Shown here in pieces: positions 46,780 to 60,702 of a stretch of 64,000 nt of DNA. The stretch is taken from NCBI GenBank assembly GCA_014529385.2, contig CM043963.1, positions 103,336,912 to 103,400,911 on the forward strand, written 5' to 3'. Both the position numbers and the translations under genes were made by a program. The notes below the pieces were generated by a model. The model was not told where the DNA came from, searched no databases, and was given only the letters and a program-made list of their open reading frames with translations. Within the stretch, counting starts at the first letter, position 1; the number at the start of each line of letters is the position of its first letter. Source of the stretch: Adiantum capillus-veneris. Its lineage: Eukaryota; Streptophyta; Polypodiopsida; Polypodiales; Pteridaceae.

Positions 46780-48245
46780 CTAGAGAACCACAATAAAAAA
46801 CGCCTGCATGCAATAGTGACCCTTCCACAATGAGTTCCCAAAATAGGGCGATCCACGGTGTCGCAACCATAATAGATCTTTTCCCGCTTCCCAAGATTGC
46901 ATGCAAAAGAATCCCCAATCATGATTAAGGTGGCTTCCGGCTCTTGTACCGCAGCAAAGGGGCACTGAATCGTGGTAGGTGAAACATAATGGCGCAGTCT
47001 GAAACCATTGACCGGCACAGAAATAACCTCCCCCCGCAAATCCGCCAAATAAAAAGAAATAGGCCCGCATGCTTGAAAAATCCAAAATGGTTCTGACCAC
47101 CTTAATTTAAGCTTCCCCGGCATCTTCCCGAGACGAGAATTGAAGACAAGGACCAAATGTCCTCGAACAAATTGCCGTGCTTTCGGGCGATCCAGCCATT
47201 TTTTCCGCCTAGACTGTAGATCTTGCAGCACCGCAAAGCTCTGCAGCCGCTCTTCGTCCAGTTCCTACAAAACATCCAATCGATAAATCACGGAATCCTC
47301 CGGAAGAAGCCGATCCGCAATCAACATCCGCAAACTCGGAATCACATGCTCCACCGGAGTGATTGCCTCCATGCCAAATGCTAACTTAAAAGGAGTCAAT
47401 CTTGTTGCCACTTTGTAAGCTGTCAGATAGGCCCATAAGGCAGAAGGAAGTTTCACATCCCAATCCGTTCTATTCATATTCACTAACTTTGTCAAAATTC
47501 GAATCAATTGTTTATTGGTTGATTCTGCTTGCCCATGCACCTGAGGATAATATGGAGAAGATTTCCTGTGCAATACAAAGTAAAACTGCAGCATTCTCTC
47601 CATCACCTTATTCAAAAAATGACTTCCCCGGTCACTAACTAGCTCAATAGGGCAGCCATATCTAGAAAAGATATCCTTATATAAGCATCCCGCCACAAAA
47701 ATTGCAGTGTTATCCCTCAAAGGCCATGCCTCCACCCATTTGGTAGCGTAATCCGTGGCTGTCAAGATATACTTATTCCCTGTGTGAGCTGCCACTGGTT
47801 TAAAAGGACCAACAAAATCCAAACCCCACTGTTGAAAAGGCTCCAAGGGCAAGACTGGCTGAAAAGGCATTCTCGACCGTTTGGTAGGTTTCCCCAAACG
47901 CTGACACACATCACACTGTTGCACATAGTTTCTCGCATCTTGAAACAATGTGGGCCACCATAATCCTGATTGGAGAACCTTTCTAGCTCTAATTAGTGCT
48001 GCAAAGTGACCTCCGACAATACCCGTATGTACTTCCTCTAGGACTGCTTCCTGCTCCTGTGGTAGCACACATCGGAGTAACACCTCTACCACCGTGCGGT
48101 AATAGAGCTTCCCCATAATGATCTCAAAATTCCTGCTTCTAATAGCCATATGTTTCCTCTGATGGCTGGTCAAGAAGGAAGGCATGTCGCCGCTGTCGAG
48201 AAAATGAAACATCTCCTCATACCATGTCCATGAATGCTCGGAATG
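46614..48245 (-). pseudogene. E4 integrase
   Basis: Minus-strand frame beginning just after a frameshift near 48215-48245. It contains the zinc-binding domain (H-x6-H in EVHTGIVGGHFA, C-x2-C in QQCDVCQ). The catalytic core has Asp in WGLDFVGPF, Asp in ELVSDRGSHF and Glu in HGQAESTNKQL. After a TAG at 47265-47267 the C-terminal domain follows (RPKARQFVRGHLVLVFNSRL ... GFRLRHYV, ending near 46985). The remainder to 46614 is open but featureless. Integrase would insert the cDNA, producing the 5-bp duplication seen here. Confidence 0.88.
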
Positions 48246-50536
48246 GTAATATCTTCTACAGCGACTCCTGTTAGAAACAGAGATGCATCCGGAAATTCAT
48301 CAGCGACCCCCGTCGGTGGCTCTCCAGAGTCTAGCCGGGATAGGTAGTCAGCCACCGCATGCTGAGCCCCTGGCCTGTGTATGACCTCAAAGTCAAATTC
48401 CTGCAACAGAAGCACCAATCGCGCCAATCTTCCCGTCAAATTCTGTTGCCTTACCAGGTATAACAGTGCCCAATGGTCCACATGGAAGAAAAACCGTCGG
48501 CCCAACAGATAGTGCCGAAATTTCTTCACTGAATAAATCATCCCTAAACATTCCCTTTCCTTTACTGAATAATTTCTTTGTGCAGATAATAATCGTCTAC
48601 TGGCATAATAGACCGGTCGGAACCATCCTTGACTTTGTTCCTGCATCAACACACTGCCAATAGCGCGATCCGAAGCATCCACGAACACATGAAAATCCTG
48701 CCCCCAATTCGGTGCCAGCATAATCGGAGCTTTGGAGAGCTGCAGTTTTAATCTTCGAAAAGCCAAATCACATTCCTGTGTCCATTCAAAATCTATAGCA
48801 TGAGCTGCCTGAGTAATCGGGATTGCCAAATGCGCGACAAACCGCAAATGCCTCCCATGCCATCGGGCTTGACCCAGGAAAATCTGGCACTGTTTCTGAT
48901 TTCGCGATGCAGGCGCTTCCATAATTGCGGCAATTTTATCCGGATCCACAAAAATGTCGTCTTCAGAGATGATATGCCCCAGGAGCCTGCCACTGCGAAC
49001 AGCAAATGCACACTTTAAAGGATTCAAACTGAATTTTACCTCTCTGCATTTCGTAAAGCATAACCGTAATTGTTGCAAATGCTCCAATTGTGCTCCAAAA
49101 ACACTGAGATCATCCAGAAAAATCCGCATAAAATCTGTCAAGTAAGGCCCAAAGATTTGAAACATATCCCGTTGAAAAGTGGAAGGTGCATTCCGCAATC
49201 CAAACCACATTACTGTGTAGGCAAATACTCCCCATGCGGTAATAAGAGCTGTTTTTGGTTGATCCCACAATGCCATTCTGATTTGATTATATCCACTAAA
49301 GCCATCCAAAAAAGTATACATCTCATGTCCTGCTACATCATCCAAAATGGAATCCAAAAACGGGAGAGGAAAAGGATCTGGAACAGTAGCGGCATTCAAT
49401 TTCCGGTAATCCACACAAATTCGGATTTGCTTATTTTTCCTTTGGTACTACCAAACATCCTTAAACTCTGTCAGTAATTTGATCAAATAATCTCTAAAAC
49501 TTGCTTCCAACTGCTTATTAATGTATATGGGCTGCGACTCCACTTGCTCCCCAATAAAAACCTTCTCTAATTCATCTTCCTTAACCCTTGTAATTTTTTC
49601 CATTTGCGCCTCAAACGCTCGTTCTTGCTGAATCACGTCCTCCAGTGACTCAGGACTTGGAAGCACCTATTGTTGGGGCTCCCCTAGTCCTCCTGGAGTT
49701 CCTGAAACCCCCACCGAATGCCCTTTTGGAATCAGAGAAATATCCGCAAGGTATAGAGAAACCAAATCCGGATTCGCTTTGAGAAATTGTTCCTCTTCAT
49801 CCTCTTCTAATCCTTCCACCATATTAATTGTTTCTGCTATCACCGGCCATGCTGCCTGAACTGGTTGTCGGCATGTTCCCAACATCACACCCACTTTTCT
49901 TTTACCCTTCTTTATTGTAAGCATATTTGCTTCCCAATTATGTTTTACCCTCGCTTGTTGTAGCCAGGGTCTCCCCAAGATAATGTGATAATCCTAATTA
50001 TGATCTTCAATATTCAAAACTACTAAGGAAACAGCAAAGGACAAGCCCGCTACATCCAAAAAAATACCCCGAAGTAAACCCACTGGTTGCACTCTTCGCT
50101 GATCTGCCATGCGGACTACAAAGGGTGCAGGCTCCCAATCACTGAGACCAAACCGCTCACACGCTGCTTGGGTGATAATGTTTACCCCCACTCCTCCATC
50201 CAAGAGTACCTTGTCAATGTATGTGCCATGGTATCGAACTGAAAGTTCCGGAATACGGGTATCCATGATCCTATTCGTCGGCAACGGGGCTGAATCATCA
50301 TCCTCGCTTTCAACCTTTCCAATGGCGACTTCCCTCAGCTCAGTGGCCGTTTGTCGCAGCAATGCATTATGAAAATTCGGGACCAATTTCAACAATGAAC
50401 CCAGAGGTACTTGAATTGGTGACGTGAGAACCTCTTTCCAAACTGAATTCCACTCCTCCTGTTCTTTAATATCACCCTTAATTCCAGCTTTCCCTTCCCT
50501 TATTTCCAGGCCTTTAGTGGTTGGCATAGTCGATGG
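48170..50536 (-). pseudogene. E4 protease, reverse transcriptase and RNase H
   Basis: Continues the gag frame without a frameshift. The retropepsin active site is LLDGGVGVNII and its second motif YHIILGRPWLQ. RT has ICVDYRKLN, the loop DGFSGYNQIRM and catalytic IFLDDLSVFG (a F-L-D-D form typical of the Athila-like side of the family). RNase H shows FHVFVDASDRAIGSVL and HRPGAQHAVADYLSRL. Stops at 49994 (TAG), 49667 (TAG) and 49448 (TAG) are each one C-to-T step from CAG. The frame is lost near 48215, where integrase begins in another frame. Confidence 0.9.
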
Positions 50537-52222
50537 TCATGCTGTCTTTACTGGTGGTGCGGATTGTGGCAACCAGGACACGGTCTTTTTCCGCACCTCT
50601 TCCTGAGCCGTCCAATCCGTAATTTTTGCATCGGGAGTTGGAACCACATTTTTACCCGATCGCGTGATTAATGAAACCGCTGGGTCAGACTCCTCCAATC
50701 CTTCAATCTGAACCATAGCCACACTAGGTTGTTTCCCTGCAGCGCGTTCCTGCTTTTTCCGATCGTATTCCATAGCTTCAGTACACTCAGGTCGCCAATG
50801 ACCATCCCCCAAACAGAAAAGGCATGTCTTGGGGCGATTAGGATCTCGGCCACCTCTTCCGCGGCCTCGTCCTCCCCCTTGACCCCGTCCTCCTGCTTGA
50901 CCTTGCAGAGGCGGCTCTGGTGTATGAGCATGAGCCATCGCCACAGCAGGCTCTTGTCCCTGCCCTATCTGTGGCTGTTGCCAGGTAGAAGAGTCCCCTC
51001 GTCTCCGACGACCCCGGCCATTGAAATAACATTCCACTGTATTATGAGTATTGGTTGTGCAAATCGCACACCACTTCTGATTCATTGCACATTCCTGAGC
51101 AGCATGGTCCGGATTCCGACATTGGGTACACCAGATTTCCTTCAGACTTTTAGCCACTGCAGTCGATTCCGTCGATCCGGAGGATACACCTTTCCCGTGA
51201 CGCTGGGATTTTTTCCGTGGTGTCTATTCCGATTCTTTTCCCGAATCGCTGTTGCCTGAGTCCGAGGAATTAGATCCTGCGGATTCCGACTTTGAACTAT
51301 CACTGCCACTGTCTTGTGACTTCGGATGAGATTTCTTTCTATCTTTCTTCTTTGACTTCTTTGGATTTTCCGTATCCTCTAAAGCCTCTCCTGCTACTAC
51401 AGCCCTAGCAATTACAGTATCCAGTGGAGTAGTTACCTTATCCACTGTCGCCATAGCCGTTCTGAGATCCTTGTTGAGCCCCCGTAAAAAATAGTCATTC
51501 AGTACTTCCGCTGCCGGTCTTTGTGCCTAAGGTACCCTCTGCAAAAGCATCCAAAATTTTGCAGCGTAATCCTCCACTGGCAATGACTTCTGCCGGAGCG
51601 TTTGAAGCTTCTCCAAATGTTGAGGGACTATCTTTTCCGTTCAAAACCTTCGTAGAAACGCTATGGATCCGTCAGCATACGTCTGGAAATGATCATCAGG
51701 ATATTCGGACAACCATTTCGCAGCTTTCCCTGAGAGTGTAGATTCAAATATTGACTGTTGATGGAGAGAAATCACCACCCCAGGATGATTCAATCCATAA
51801 GCTTTATTGAATTGGCATAAATGTGCATCTGGGTCTTCACTCGAAAGACCTCGAAACCGACTATACTTAATCTGAGGATGAGCCATCACTCCTTGCCCAA
51901 TTGTTCCTCCTCCGCCCAAAAAAAGCTGACGAGCACTAGGAGGTGGGGACATTGGCAGAGATACTCCCGGACTACTTACCGGAGACGGTGGTGGAGCAAC
52001 CTGTGTGGGTGAGGGTGAATGTACGACAGGAGGACATGACTGACTGCGCGGAGTACGTCTCGCTCGCCGCAACCTCCTACCACGCACAGGGCTTGGTGAT
52101 GGAGATATAGATTCCTCAATCTGCGGTGAAAAAAAAACAAATTCATCTGAATCGCCTCTCCTCCGACGTCTTCCTACAATTGGAACCACAGGGTCAGGCG
52201 GACCCTGCGACCTAGTGCGCAT
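50537..52222 (-). pseudogene. E4 gag with three CCHC zinc knuckles
   Basis: Starts at the ATG at 52222 (MRTRSQG). A Ser/Pro/Arg-rich N-terminus is followed by the Gag core (FRGLSSEDPDAHLCQFNKAY ... SGKAAKWLSEYPDDHFQTY) and a Ser/Asp/Lys-rich linker. Three perfect C-x2-C-x4-H-x4-C knuckles follow at about residues 365, 385 and 467 (CTQCRNPDHAAQEC, CAICTTNTHNTVEC, CLFCLGDGHWRPEC); a Gly/Arg-rich segment separates the second and third. Most plant gag proteins have one or two. In-frame stops are TGA 51641, TAG 51527, TAG 51224 and TGA 50537. Confidence 0.88.
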
Positions 52223-52251
52223 GCATATTCATCGCAGGCCTTTCATCATGC

Positions 52252-52266
52252 ATCGTGGTCGCCAGA
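52252..52266 (-). promoter_or_regulatory. Candidate E4 primer binding site
   Basis: In element sense TGGCGACCACGATG, starting two bases after the LTR end. It begins TGG as a tRNA-complementary site should. I could not assign the tRNA. Confidence 0.4.
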
Positions 52267-52665
52267 TGTAATGGCTATTGCCCACACAGGAGCAATAGGC
52301 ATTACGGGAATGATTACCCGCAACTACATTATATGAACATCAATGCACAGAATGACAAGAGAAGGAAGTACAAAGTACACAGACACAAAACAACCCTTGC
52401 TTCATTCATCTGTAATCGAGACACAAAGTACAATAGATGATGCCATGAATATCATAGAGATTGGTTAAGTTACATCAAAAGAGAGGTATGCCCCTCCATA
52501 TACAACCGCTGCTCCAGCGCAGATCGGGAACGGTGCACACACTCCTGTCCCATGATATCCTATGAAGAACTGCCGCTCCGGCCATCGCATACCGCATGAC
52601 TCCTGACTCCCGATCCGCAGTGTCCAGAGGACCGCAGGACCGCATGTGCGGCTAATGCCGTAACA
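52267..52665 (-). repeat. E4 5' LTR
   Basis: 399 bp, collinear with 44301-44699 without indels; 13 substitutions by eye. Confidence 0.95.
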
Positions 52666-55600
52666 GAACGAAGGCTGGAAGTGTAGATCCAATTGTTGGT
52701 ATCTCTTAGATCTACCACTTGGCCATTCTAGCCATGTCTTAAAGCTAGGTGTATTCAGCACTTGGCCATCATAACACTTGTAATTTTACACAATTTTTGT
52801 GGGATTAGATCCTAGATACACCACTTGGCCATTTAGACTAAGAATTGCAAAGTAGGTGCATCAAAGATCCACCACTTGGCCATTATAACAAAGGCTTGAA
52901 AAGTGGATCCAATTGTTGGTGTCTCCTAGATCCATCACTTGGCCATTCTAGCCATGTTTTAAATTTAGGTGCATTCAACACTTGGCCATCATAACACTTG
53001 TACGCAATTTTTGTGGAATGAGTAGATCCTAGATCCACCACTTGGCCATTTAGACTACGAATTAGGAAGTAGGTGCATCAAAGATCCACCACTTGGCGAT
53101 TAACAAATGCTCGAAATGTGGATTCAATTGTTGGTGTGTCCTAGATACACCATTTGGCCATTCTAACCATGTCATAAAGTAGGTGGATTCAACACTTGTC
53201 CATCATAAGAGTTGTAATTTTACACAATGTTTGTGGGATGAGTAGATCCTAGATCCACCACTTGTCCATTTAGAGTAAGAAATGTGTAAGTAGGTGCATC
53301 AAAGATCCACCACTTGGCCATTATAACAAAGGCTTGAATTATAGATACAATTGTTGGTGTCAGCTAGATCCACCACTTGGCCATTCTAACCATGTCCTAA
53401 AGCCTTAGGTGCATTCAGCACTTGGCCATTATAACACTGGTAACTTTACCACTTGGCCATTTAGACTAAACTTTCGGAATTAGATACATAAAGGATACGC
53501 TACTTGGCCATCATAACACTTGCAATTTTATACAATGTTTGTGGGATGAGTAGATCTTAGATCCACCACTTGGCCATTTAAACTAAAATTTTGGAATTAG
53601 ATACATCAAAGATACACTACTTGGCCATCATAACACTTGTAATTTTACACAATGTTTGTGGGATTAGTAGACCATAGATCCACCACTTGGCCATTTAGAC
53701 TCAAATTTCGAAATAGATACATCAAAATTCACTACCTGTCAATTATAACACTTGTAATTTTACACAATGTTTGTGGGATGAGTAGATCCTAGATCCACCA
53801 CTTTGCCATTTAGACTAATATTTTGAGTATATCCTAGATACACTACTTGACCATCATAACACTAGTAATTTTACACAATATCTATGGGATGAGTAGATAC
53901 TAGATCCACCACTTGGCCAGTTAGACTAAAATTTTGGAATTAGATACATCAAAGATACACTACTTGTCCATAAGAATGAAGGCTTGAAGTGTGGATCCAA
54001 TTGCTAGTATCTCCTAGATCCAACACTTTTGGCCATTCTAGCCATGTCTTAAAGGTAGGTGCATTCAAAACTTGGCCATCATAACACTTGTAATTCTACA
54101 CAATGTTCGTAGGATGAGTAGATTTTAGATCCACCACTTGGCCATTTAGACTAGGAATTGGGAAGTAGGTGCATCAAAGATCCACCACTTGGCCATTAAA
54201 AGAAAGGCTTGAAATGTGGATCCAATTGTTGGTGTCTCGTAGATCCACCACCTGGCCAGTTAGGTGGATTCAACACTTGGCCATCATAACACTTGTAATT
54301 TAACAAAATGTTTTTGGGATGAGTAGATCCTAGATCCACAACTTGTCCATTTAGAGTAAGAATTGGTACGTAGGTACATCAAAGATCCACCACCTTACCA
54401 CTTCTTAGGTGCATTCAACACTTGGCCATCATAACACTTGTAATTTTACACAATGTTTGTGGGATGAGTAGATCCTAGATCCACCACCTGGCCATTTACA
54501 CTAAGAACTGGGAAGTAGGTGCATCAAAGATCCACCACTTGGCCATTGTAACAAAGGCTTGAAAAGTGAATGCAATTGTTGGTGTCTCATAGATCCACCA
54601 CTTGGCCATTCCAACCATGTCTTAAAGTTAGGTGTATTCAACACTTGGCCATCATAACACTTGTAATTTTACACAAGGTTGGTGAGATGACTAGATCCTA
54701 GATCCACCACTTGGCCATTTAGACTAAGAATTGGAAAGTAGGTGCATCAAATATCCACCATTCGACCATTATAACAAAGTCTTGAAAAGTGGATACAATT
54801 GTTGGTGTCTCCTAGATCCACCACTTGGTCATTCTAACCATGTCTTAAATTTAGGTGTATTCAAAACTTGGCCATTCTAACCATGTCTTAAAGTGACCTC
54901 ATAACAGTTGTAATTTTACAGTTGGCGATCTGAACAGTTGTAATTTTACACACTGTTTGTGAGATGAGTAGAATCTAGATCCACCACTTGGCCATTTAGA
55001 CTAAGAATTGGGAAGTAGGTGCATGAAACATCCACCACTTGGCCATTATAACAAATATTGGAAATCTGGATCCAATTGTTGGTGTCTCCTAGATCCACCA
55101 CTTGGCCATTCTAACCATGTCTTAAACTTAGGTGGATTCAGCACTTGGCCATTGTAACATTTGTAATTTTACACAATGTTTGTGGGATGAGTAGATCCTA
55201 GATCCACCACTTGTCCATTTAAAGTAAGAAGTGGTAAGTAGGGGCATCAAAGATCCACCACTTGGCCATTATAACAAACTCTTGAATTGTAGATACAATT
55301 ACTGGTGTCACCTAGATCAACCACTTGGCCATTATAACCATGTCCTAAAGTTAGGTGCATTCAACATTTGGCCATCATCACACTGGTAATTTTACACAAT
55401 GTCTGTGGGATTACTAGATCCTACATCCACCACTTGGCTATTTGGACTAAAATTTGGGAATTAGATACATCAAATATCCACCATTTGGCCATTAGAAAAA
55501 AGGGTTGAATTGTAGATACAATTGTTGGTGTCACCTAGATCCACCACTTGGGCATTCTAATCATGTCCTAAACATAGCTGCATTCAGCACTTGGTCATCA

Positions 55601-58600
55601 TAACACTGGTAATTTTACACAATTTCTGTGGGATAAGTAGATCCTAGATCCACCACTTGGCCATTTAGACTACAATTTGGAAATTAGATACATCAAAGAT
55701 CCACCACTTGGACATTAGAATCAAAGCTTGAAATGTCGATCCAATTGTTGGTATCTCTTAGATCCACCACTTGGACATTCTAGCAATGTCTTAAAGGTAG
55801 GTGCATTCAGCACTTGGCCATTTAGACTAAGAATTGGGAATCTGGATCCAATTGTTGCTATCTCTTAGATCCACCAATTGGCCATTCTAGCCCTGTCTTA
55901 AAGGTAGGTGTATTCATCACTTGACCATCATTACACTTATAATTTTACACAATGTGTGTGGGATGAGTAGATCCTAGATCCACCACTTGTCCATTTAGAG
56001 TAAGGATTGGTAAGTAGGTGCATCAAATATCCACCACTTGGCCATTATAAGAAAGGCTTGAATTGTAGATACAGTTGTTGGTGTCAGCTAGATCCACTAC
56101 TTGGCCATTCTAACCATATCCTAAAGCTGGGTGCATTCAACATTTGGCCATCATAGCACTGGTAATTTTACACAATGTCTGTGGGATGACTATATCCTAG
56201 ATTCAACACTTGCCCATTTAGACTAAAATTTGGGAATTAAATACATCAACGATCCACCACTTGGCCATTAGAACAAAGGCTTAAAGTGTGGATCCAATTG
56301 TTGGCATCTCTTAGATCTACCACTTGCCCATTCTACCCATGTCTTAAAGTTAGGTGTATTCAACACTTGGCCATCATAACACTTGTAATTTTGCACAATG
56401 TTTGCGGGATAGATCCTAGATACACCACTTGGCCATTTAGACTAAAAATTGGGAAGTAGGTGCATCAAAGATCCACCACCTGGCCATTGTAACAAAGGTT
56501 TGAAAAGTGAATGCAATTGTTGATGTCTCGTAGATCCACCACTTGGCCATTCCAACCATGTCTTAAAGTTAAGTGTATTCAACAATTGGCCATCATAACA
56601 CTTGTAATTTTACACAATGTTGGTGAGATGACTAGATCCTAGATCCACCACTTGGCCATTTAGACTAAGAATTGGAAAGTAGGTGCATCAAATATCCACC
56701 ATTCGACCATTATAACAAAGGCTTGAAAAGTGGATACAATTGTTGGTGTCTCCTAGATCCACCACTTGGTCATTCTAACCATGTCTTAAATTTAGGTGTA
56801 TTCAACACTTGGCCATCATAACACTTGTAATTTTACACAATGTGTGTGAGATGAGTAGCTCCTAGATCCACCACTTGGCCATTTAGACTACAAATTGGGA
56901 AGTAGGTGCATCAAAGATCTATCACTTGGCGATTAAAAAATGCTTGAAATGTGGATCCAATTGGTGTGTCCTAGATCTACCACTTGGCCATTCTAACCAT
57001 GTCTTAAAGTTAGGTGGATTCAACACTTGTCCATCATAAGAGTTGTAATTTTTACATAATGTTTGTCGGATGAGTAGATCCTAGATCCACCACTTGTCCA
57101 TTTAGAGTAAGAAATGTGTAAGTAGGTGCATTAGAGATCCACCACTTGGCCATTATAACAAAGGCTTGAATTATAAATACAATTGTTGGTGTTCGCTAGA
57201 TCCACCACTTGGCCATTCTAACCATGTCCGAAAGTTAGGTGGATTCAACACTTTGCCATCATAACACTGGTATTTTTACCACTTGACCATTTAGACTAAA
57301 ATTTCAGAATTAGATACATAAAAGATACACTACTTGGGCATTATAGCACTTGTAATTTTACACAATTTTTGTGGGATGAGTAGATACTAGATCCACTACT
57401 TGGCCATTTAGACTAAAATTTTGGAATTAGATACATCAAAGATACACTACTTGGCCATCATAACACTTGTTATTTTATACAATGTTTGTGGTTTCAGCAG
57501 ATCCTAGATCCACCACTTGGACATTTAGAGTAAAATTTCGGAATTACATCCATCAAAGATACACTACTTGGCCATCATAACAGTTGTAATTTTACACAAT
57601 GTTTGTGGGATGAGTAGATCCTAGATCCACCACTTCGCCATTTAGACTAAAATTGCAGAATTAGATACATCAAAGATACACTACTTGGCCATCATAACTC
57701 TGGTAATTTTACACAATGTCTATGGGATGAGTAGATCCTAGATCCACCACTTGGCTATTTAAACTAAAATTTCGAAATTAGATACAACAAAGATACACTA
57801 CTTGGCCATTAGAACAAAGGCTTGAAGTGTGGGCCTAATTGTTGGTATCTCCTAGATCCAACACTTGGCCATTCCAGCCATGTCTTAAACGTAGGTGCAT
57901 TCAACACTTGGCCATCATAACACTTGTAATTTTACAAGTGCATTCAACACTTTGCCAAGTGCATTCAACACCTAGCGATCATAACACTTGTATTATGGCC
58001 AGGTGCATTCAACACCTCGGCATCAATATACTTGTAATTTTACACAATGTTCGCGGGATGAGTAGATTCTAGATCCACCACTTGGCCATTAAAACAAAGG
58101 CTTGAAATGTGGATCCAATTGTTGGTGTCTCCTAGATCCACCACTTGGCCAGTTAGGTAGATTCACTACTTGGCCATCATAACACTTGTAATTTTACACA
58201 ATATTTGTGGGATGAGTAGATCCTACATCCACCACTTGTCCATTTAGAGTAAGAATTGGTAAGTAGGTACATCAAAGATCCACCACTTCAACACTTTCTA
58301 GGTGCATTCAACACTTGGCCATCATAATACTTGTAATTTTACACAATGTTGGTGAGATGAGTAGATCCTAGATCAACCACATGGCGATTTAGACTAAGAA
58401 TTGGGAAGTAGGTGCATCAAAGATCCACCACTTGGCCATTAAAACAAAGGCTTGAAATGTGGATCCAATTGTTGGTGTCTCCTAGATCTACCACTTGGCC
58501 AGTTAGGCAGATTCACTACTTCGCCATCATAACACTTGTAATTTTACACAATGTTTGTGGGATGAGTAGATTCTAGATCCACCACTTGGCCATTCAGACT

Positions 58601-60702
58601 AAGAATTGGGAAGTAGGTGCATCAAAGATCCATCACTTGGTCATTATAACAAAGGCTTCAATTGTGGATCCAATTGTTGGTTTCTCCTACATCCACCACT
58701 TGGCCATTCTAACCATGTCTTAAAGTTAGGTGGATTCAGCACTAAGCCATCGTAACACTTGTAATTTTATACAATGTTTGTGGGATGAGTAGATCCACCA
58801 CTTGTCCATTTAAGGTAAGAATTGGTAAGTAGGGGCATCAAAGATCCACCACTTGGCCATAATAACAAAGGCTTGAATTGTAAATAGAATTGTTGGTGTC
58901 ACCTAGATCCACCACTTGGCCATTCTAACCATGTCCTAAAGCTAGGTGCATTCAACACTGGTAATTTTACACAATGTCTATCGAATGGGTATATACTAGA
59001 TCCACCACTTGGCCATTTAGACTTAAATTTGGGAATTAGATATATCAAAGATCCACCACTTGGCCACAAGAATGAAGGCTAGAAGTATGGATCCAATTGT
59101 TCGTATCTCGTAGATCCACCACTTGGCCATTCTAGACATGTCTTAAAGGTAGGTGCATTCAACGCTTGGTCACCATAAAACTTGTAATTTAACACAATGT
59201 TTGTGGGATGAGTAGATTTTAGATCCACCACTAGTCCATTTAAACTAGGAATTGGAAGTAGGTGCATCAAAGATCCACCACTTGGCCATTATAACAAAGG
59301 CTTAAAATGTGGACCCAATTGTAGGTGTCTCCTAGATCCACCACTTCGCCATCATAACACTTGTAATTTTACACAATGTTTGTGAGATGAGTAGATCCTA
59401 GATCCACCACTTGTCTCTTTAGAGTAAGAATTGGTAAGTAGGTGCATCAAAGATCCACCACTTGGCCATTATAAAAAAGGCTTGAATTGTAGATATAATT
59501 GTTGGTGTCACTTAGATCCACCACTTGGCCATTCTAACCATGTCCTAAACTTAGGTGCCTTTAGCACTTGGCCATCATAATACTGGTAATTTTACACAAT
59601 GTCTGTGGGATGAGTAGATCCTAGATCCACCACTGCCCATTTAGACTATAATTTGCAAATTAGATACATCAAAGATCCACCACTTGGCCATTAGAATTAG
59701 AGCTTGAAGTGTGGATCCAATTGTTGGTATCTTTTAGATCCATCAAAGATCCACCACTTGGCCCTTCTAACGTTGTCTTAAAGTTAGGTGCATCCACCAC
59801 TTGGCCACTCTAACCATCTCTTAAAGTTAAGTGCATTCAACACTTGGCCATCATAACACTTGTAATTTTACACAATGTTTGTGGGATGAGTAGATTCTAG
59901 ATCCACCACTTGGCTATTTAAACTAAAAATTGGGAAGTACGTGCATCAAAGATCCAACACTTGGTCATTATAACAAAGGCTTGAAATGTGGGACCAATTC
60001 TTGGTGTCTCCTCCTAGATCCACCACTTGGCTAGTTAGCTGGATTCAACACAATGGTTGTGGGATAAGTAGATCCTAGATCCACCACTTGTCCATTTAGA
60101 GTAAGAATTGGTAAGTAGGTGCCTCGAACATCCACCACTTGGCCATTATAACAAAGTCTTGAAATGAAGATACAATTGTTGGTGTCACCTAGATCCACCA
60201 CTTGGCCATTATAACCATGTCCTAAAGTTAGGTGGATTCAGCACTTGGCCATCATAACACTGGTAATTTTACACAATGTATGAGGGATGACTAGATCGTG
60301 GATCCACCACTTGGCCATTTAGACTACAATTTGGAAATTAGATACATCAAAGATTCACCACTTGGCCATTAGAATGAAAGCTTTAAGTGTGGATCCAATT
60401 GTTGGTATCTCTTAGATCCACCACTTGGCCATTCTAGCCATGTCTTAAAGGTAGGCGCATTCATCACTTGGCTATCATAACACTTGTAATTTTACACAAT
60501 GTTTGTGGGATGAGTAGATCCTAGATCCACCACTTGGCAATTTTGACTAAGAATTCGGAAGTAGGTGCATCAAATATCCACCACTTGGCCATTATAACAA
60601 AGGCTTGAAATGTGGATCCAATTGTTGGTGTCTCCGGGATCCACCACTTGGCAATTCTAACCATGTCTTAAAGTAAGGTGCATTCAACACTTGGCCATCA
60701 GA
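52666..60702. repeat. Satellite block 6 (longest, about 8 kb)
   Basis: Uninterrupted satellite. The distal part, from about 56330, is collinear with 11864-16029. The stretch containing CATCAAATATCCACCATTCGACCAT occurs twice, at about 54750 and 56690, indicating an internal duplication of about 1.95 kb. The right half of the E1 target sequence in its uninterrupted form lies at about 56326. Coding-like frames here are by-products of the repeat. Confidence 0.93.

Larger units (their letters stand above)
44301..52665 (-). mobile_element. E4: Athila/Tat-like Ty3/gypsy retrotransposon with a 3' extra ORF
   Basis: 8365 bp flanked by a perfect duplication GAACG (44296-44300 and 52666-52670). Two 399-bp LTRs differ at 13 positions by eye (about 3.3%, ten of them transitions). 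On the minus strand one frame carries gag, protease, RT and RNase H, then a shifted frame carries integrase, then a third frame carries a long extra ORF before the 3' LTR. That third-ORF position is where Athila-type elements carry their envelope-like or other accessory gene. All premature stops are TAG or TGA. Confidence 0.93.

Noticed and set aside
46780-47100. 106-codon minus-strand ORF overlapping the integrase C-terminus
   Set aside because: It overlaps the clearer integrase domain in another frame and shows no motif; at most it is an upstream extension of the third ORF.
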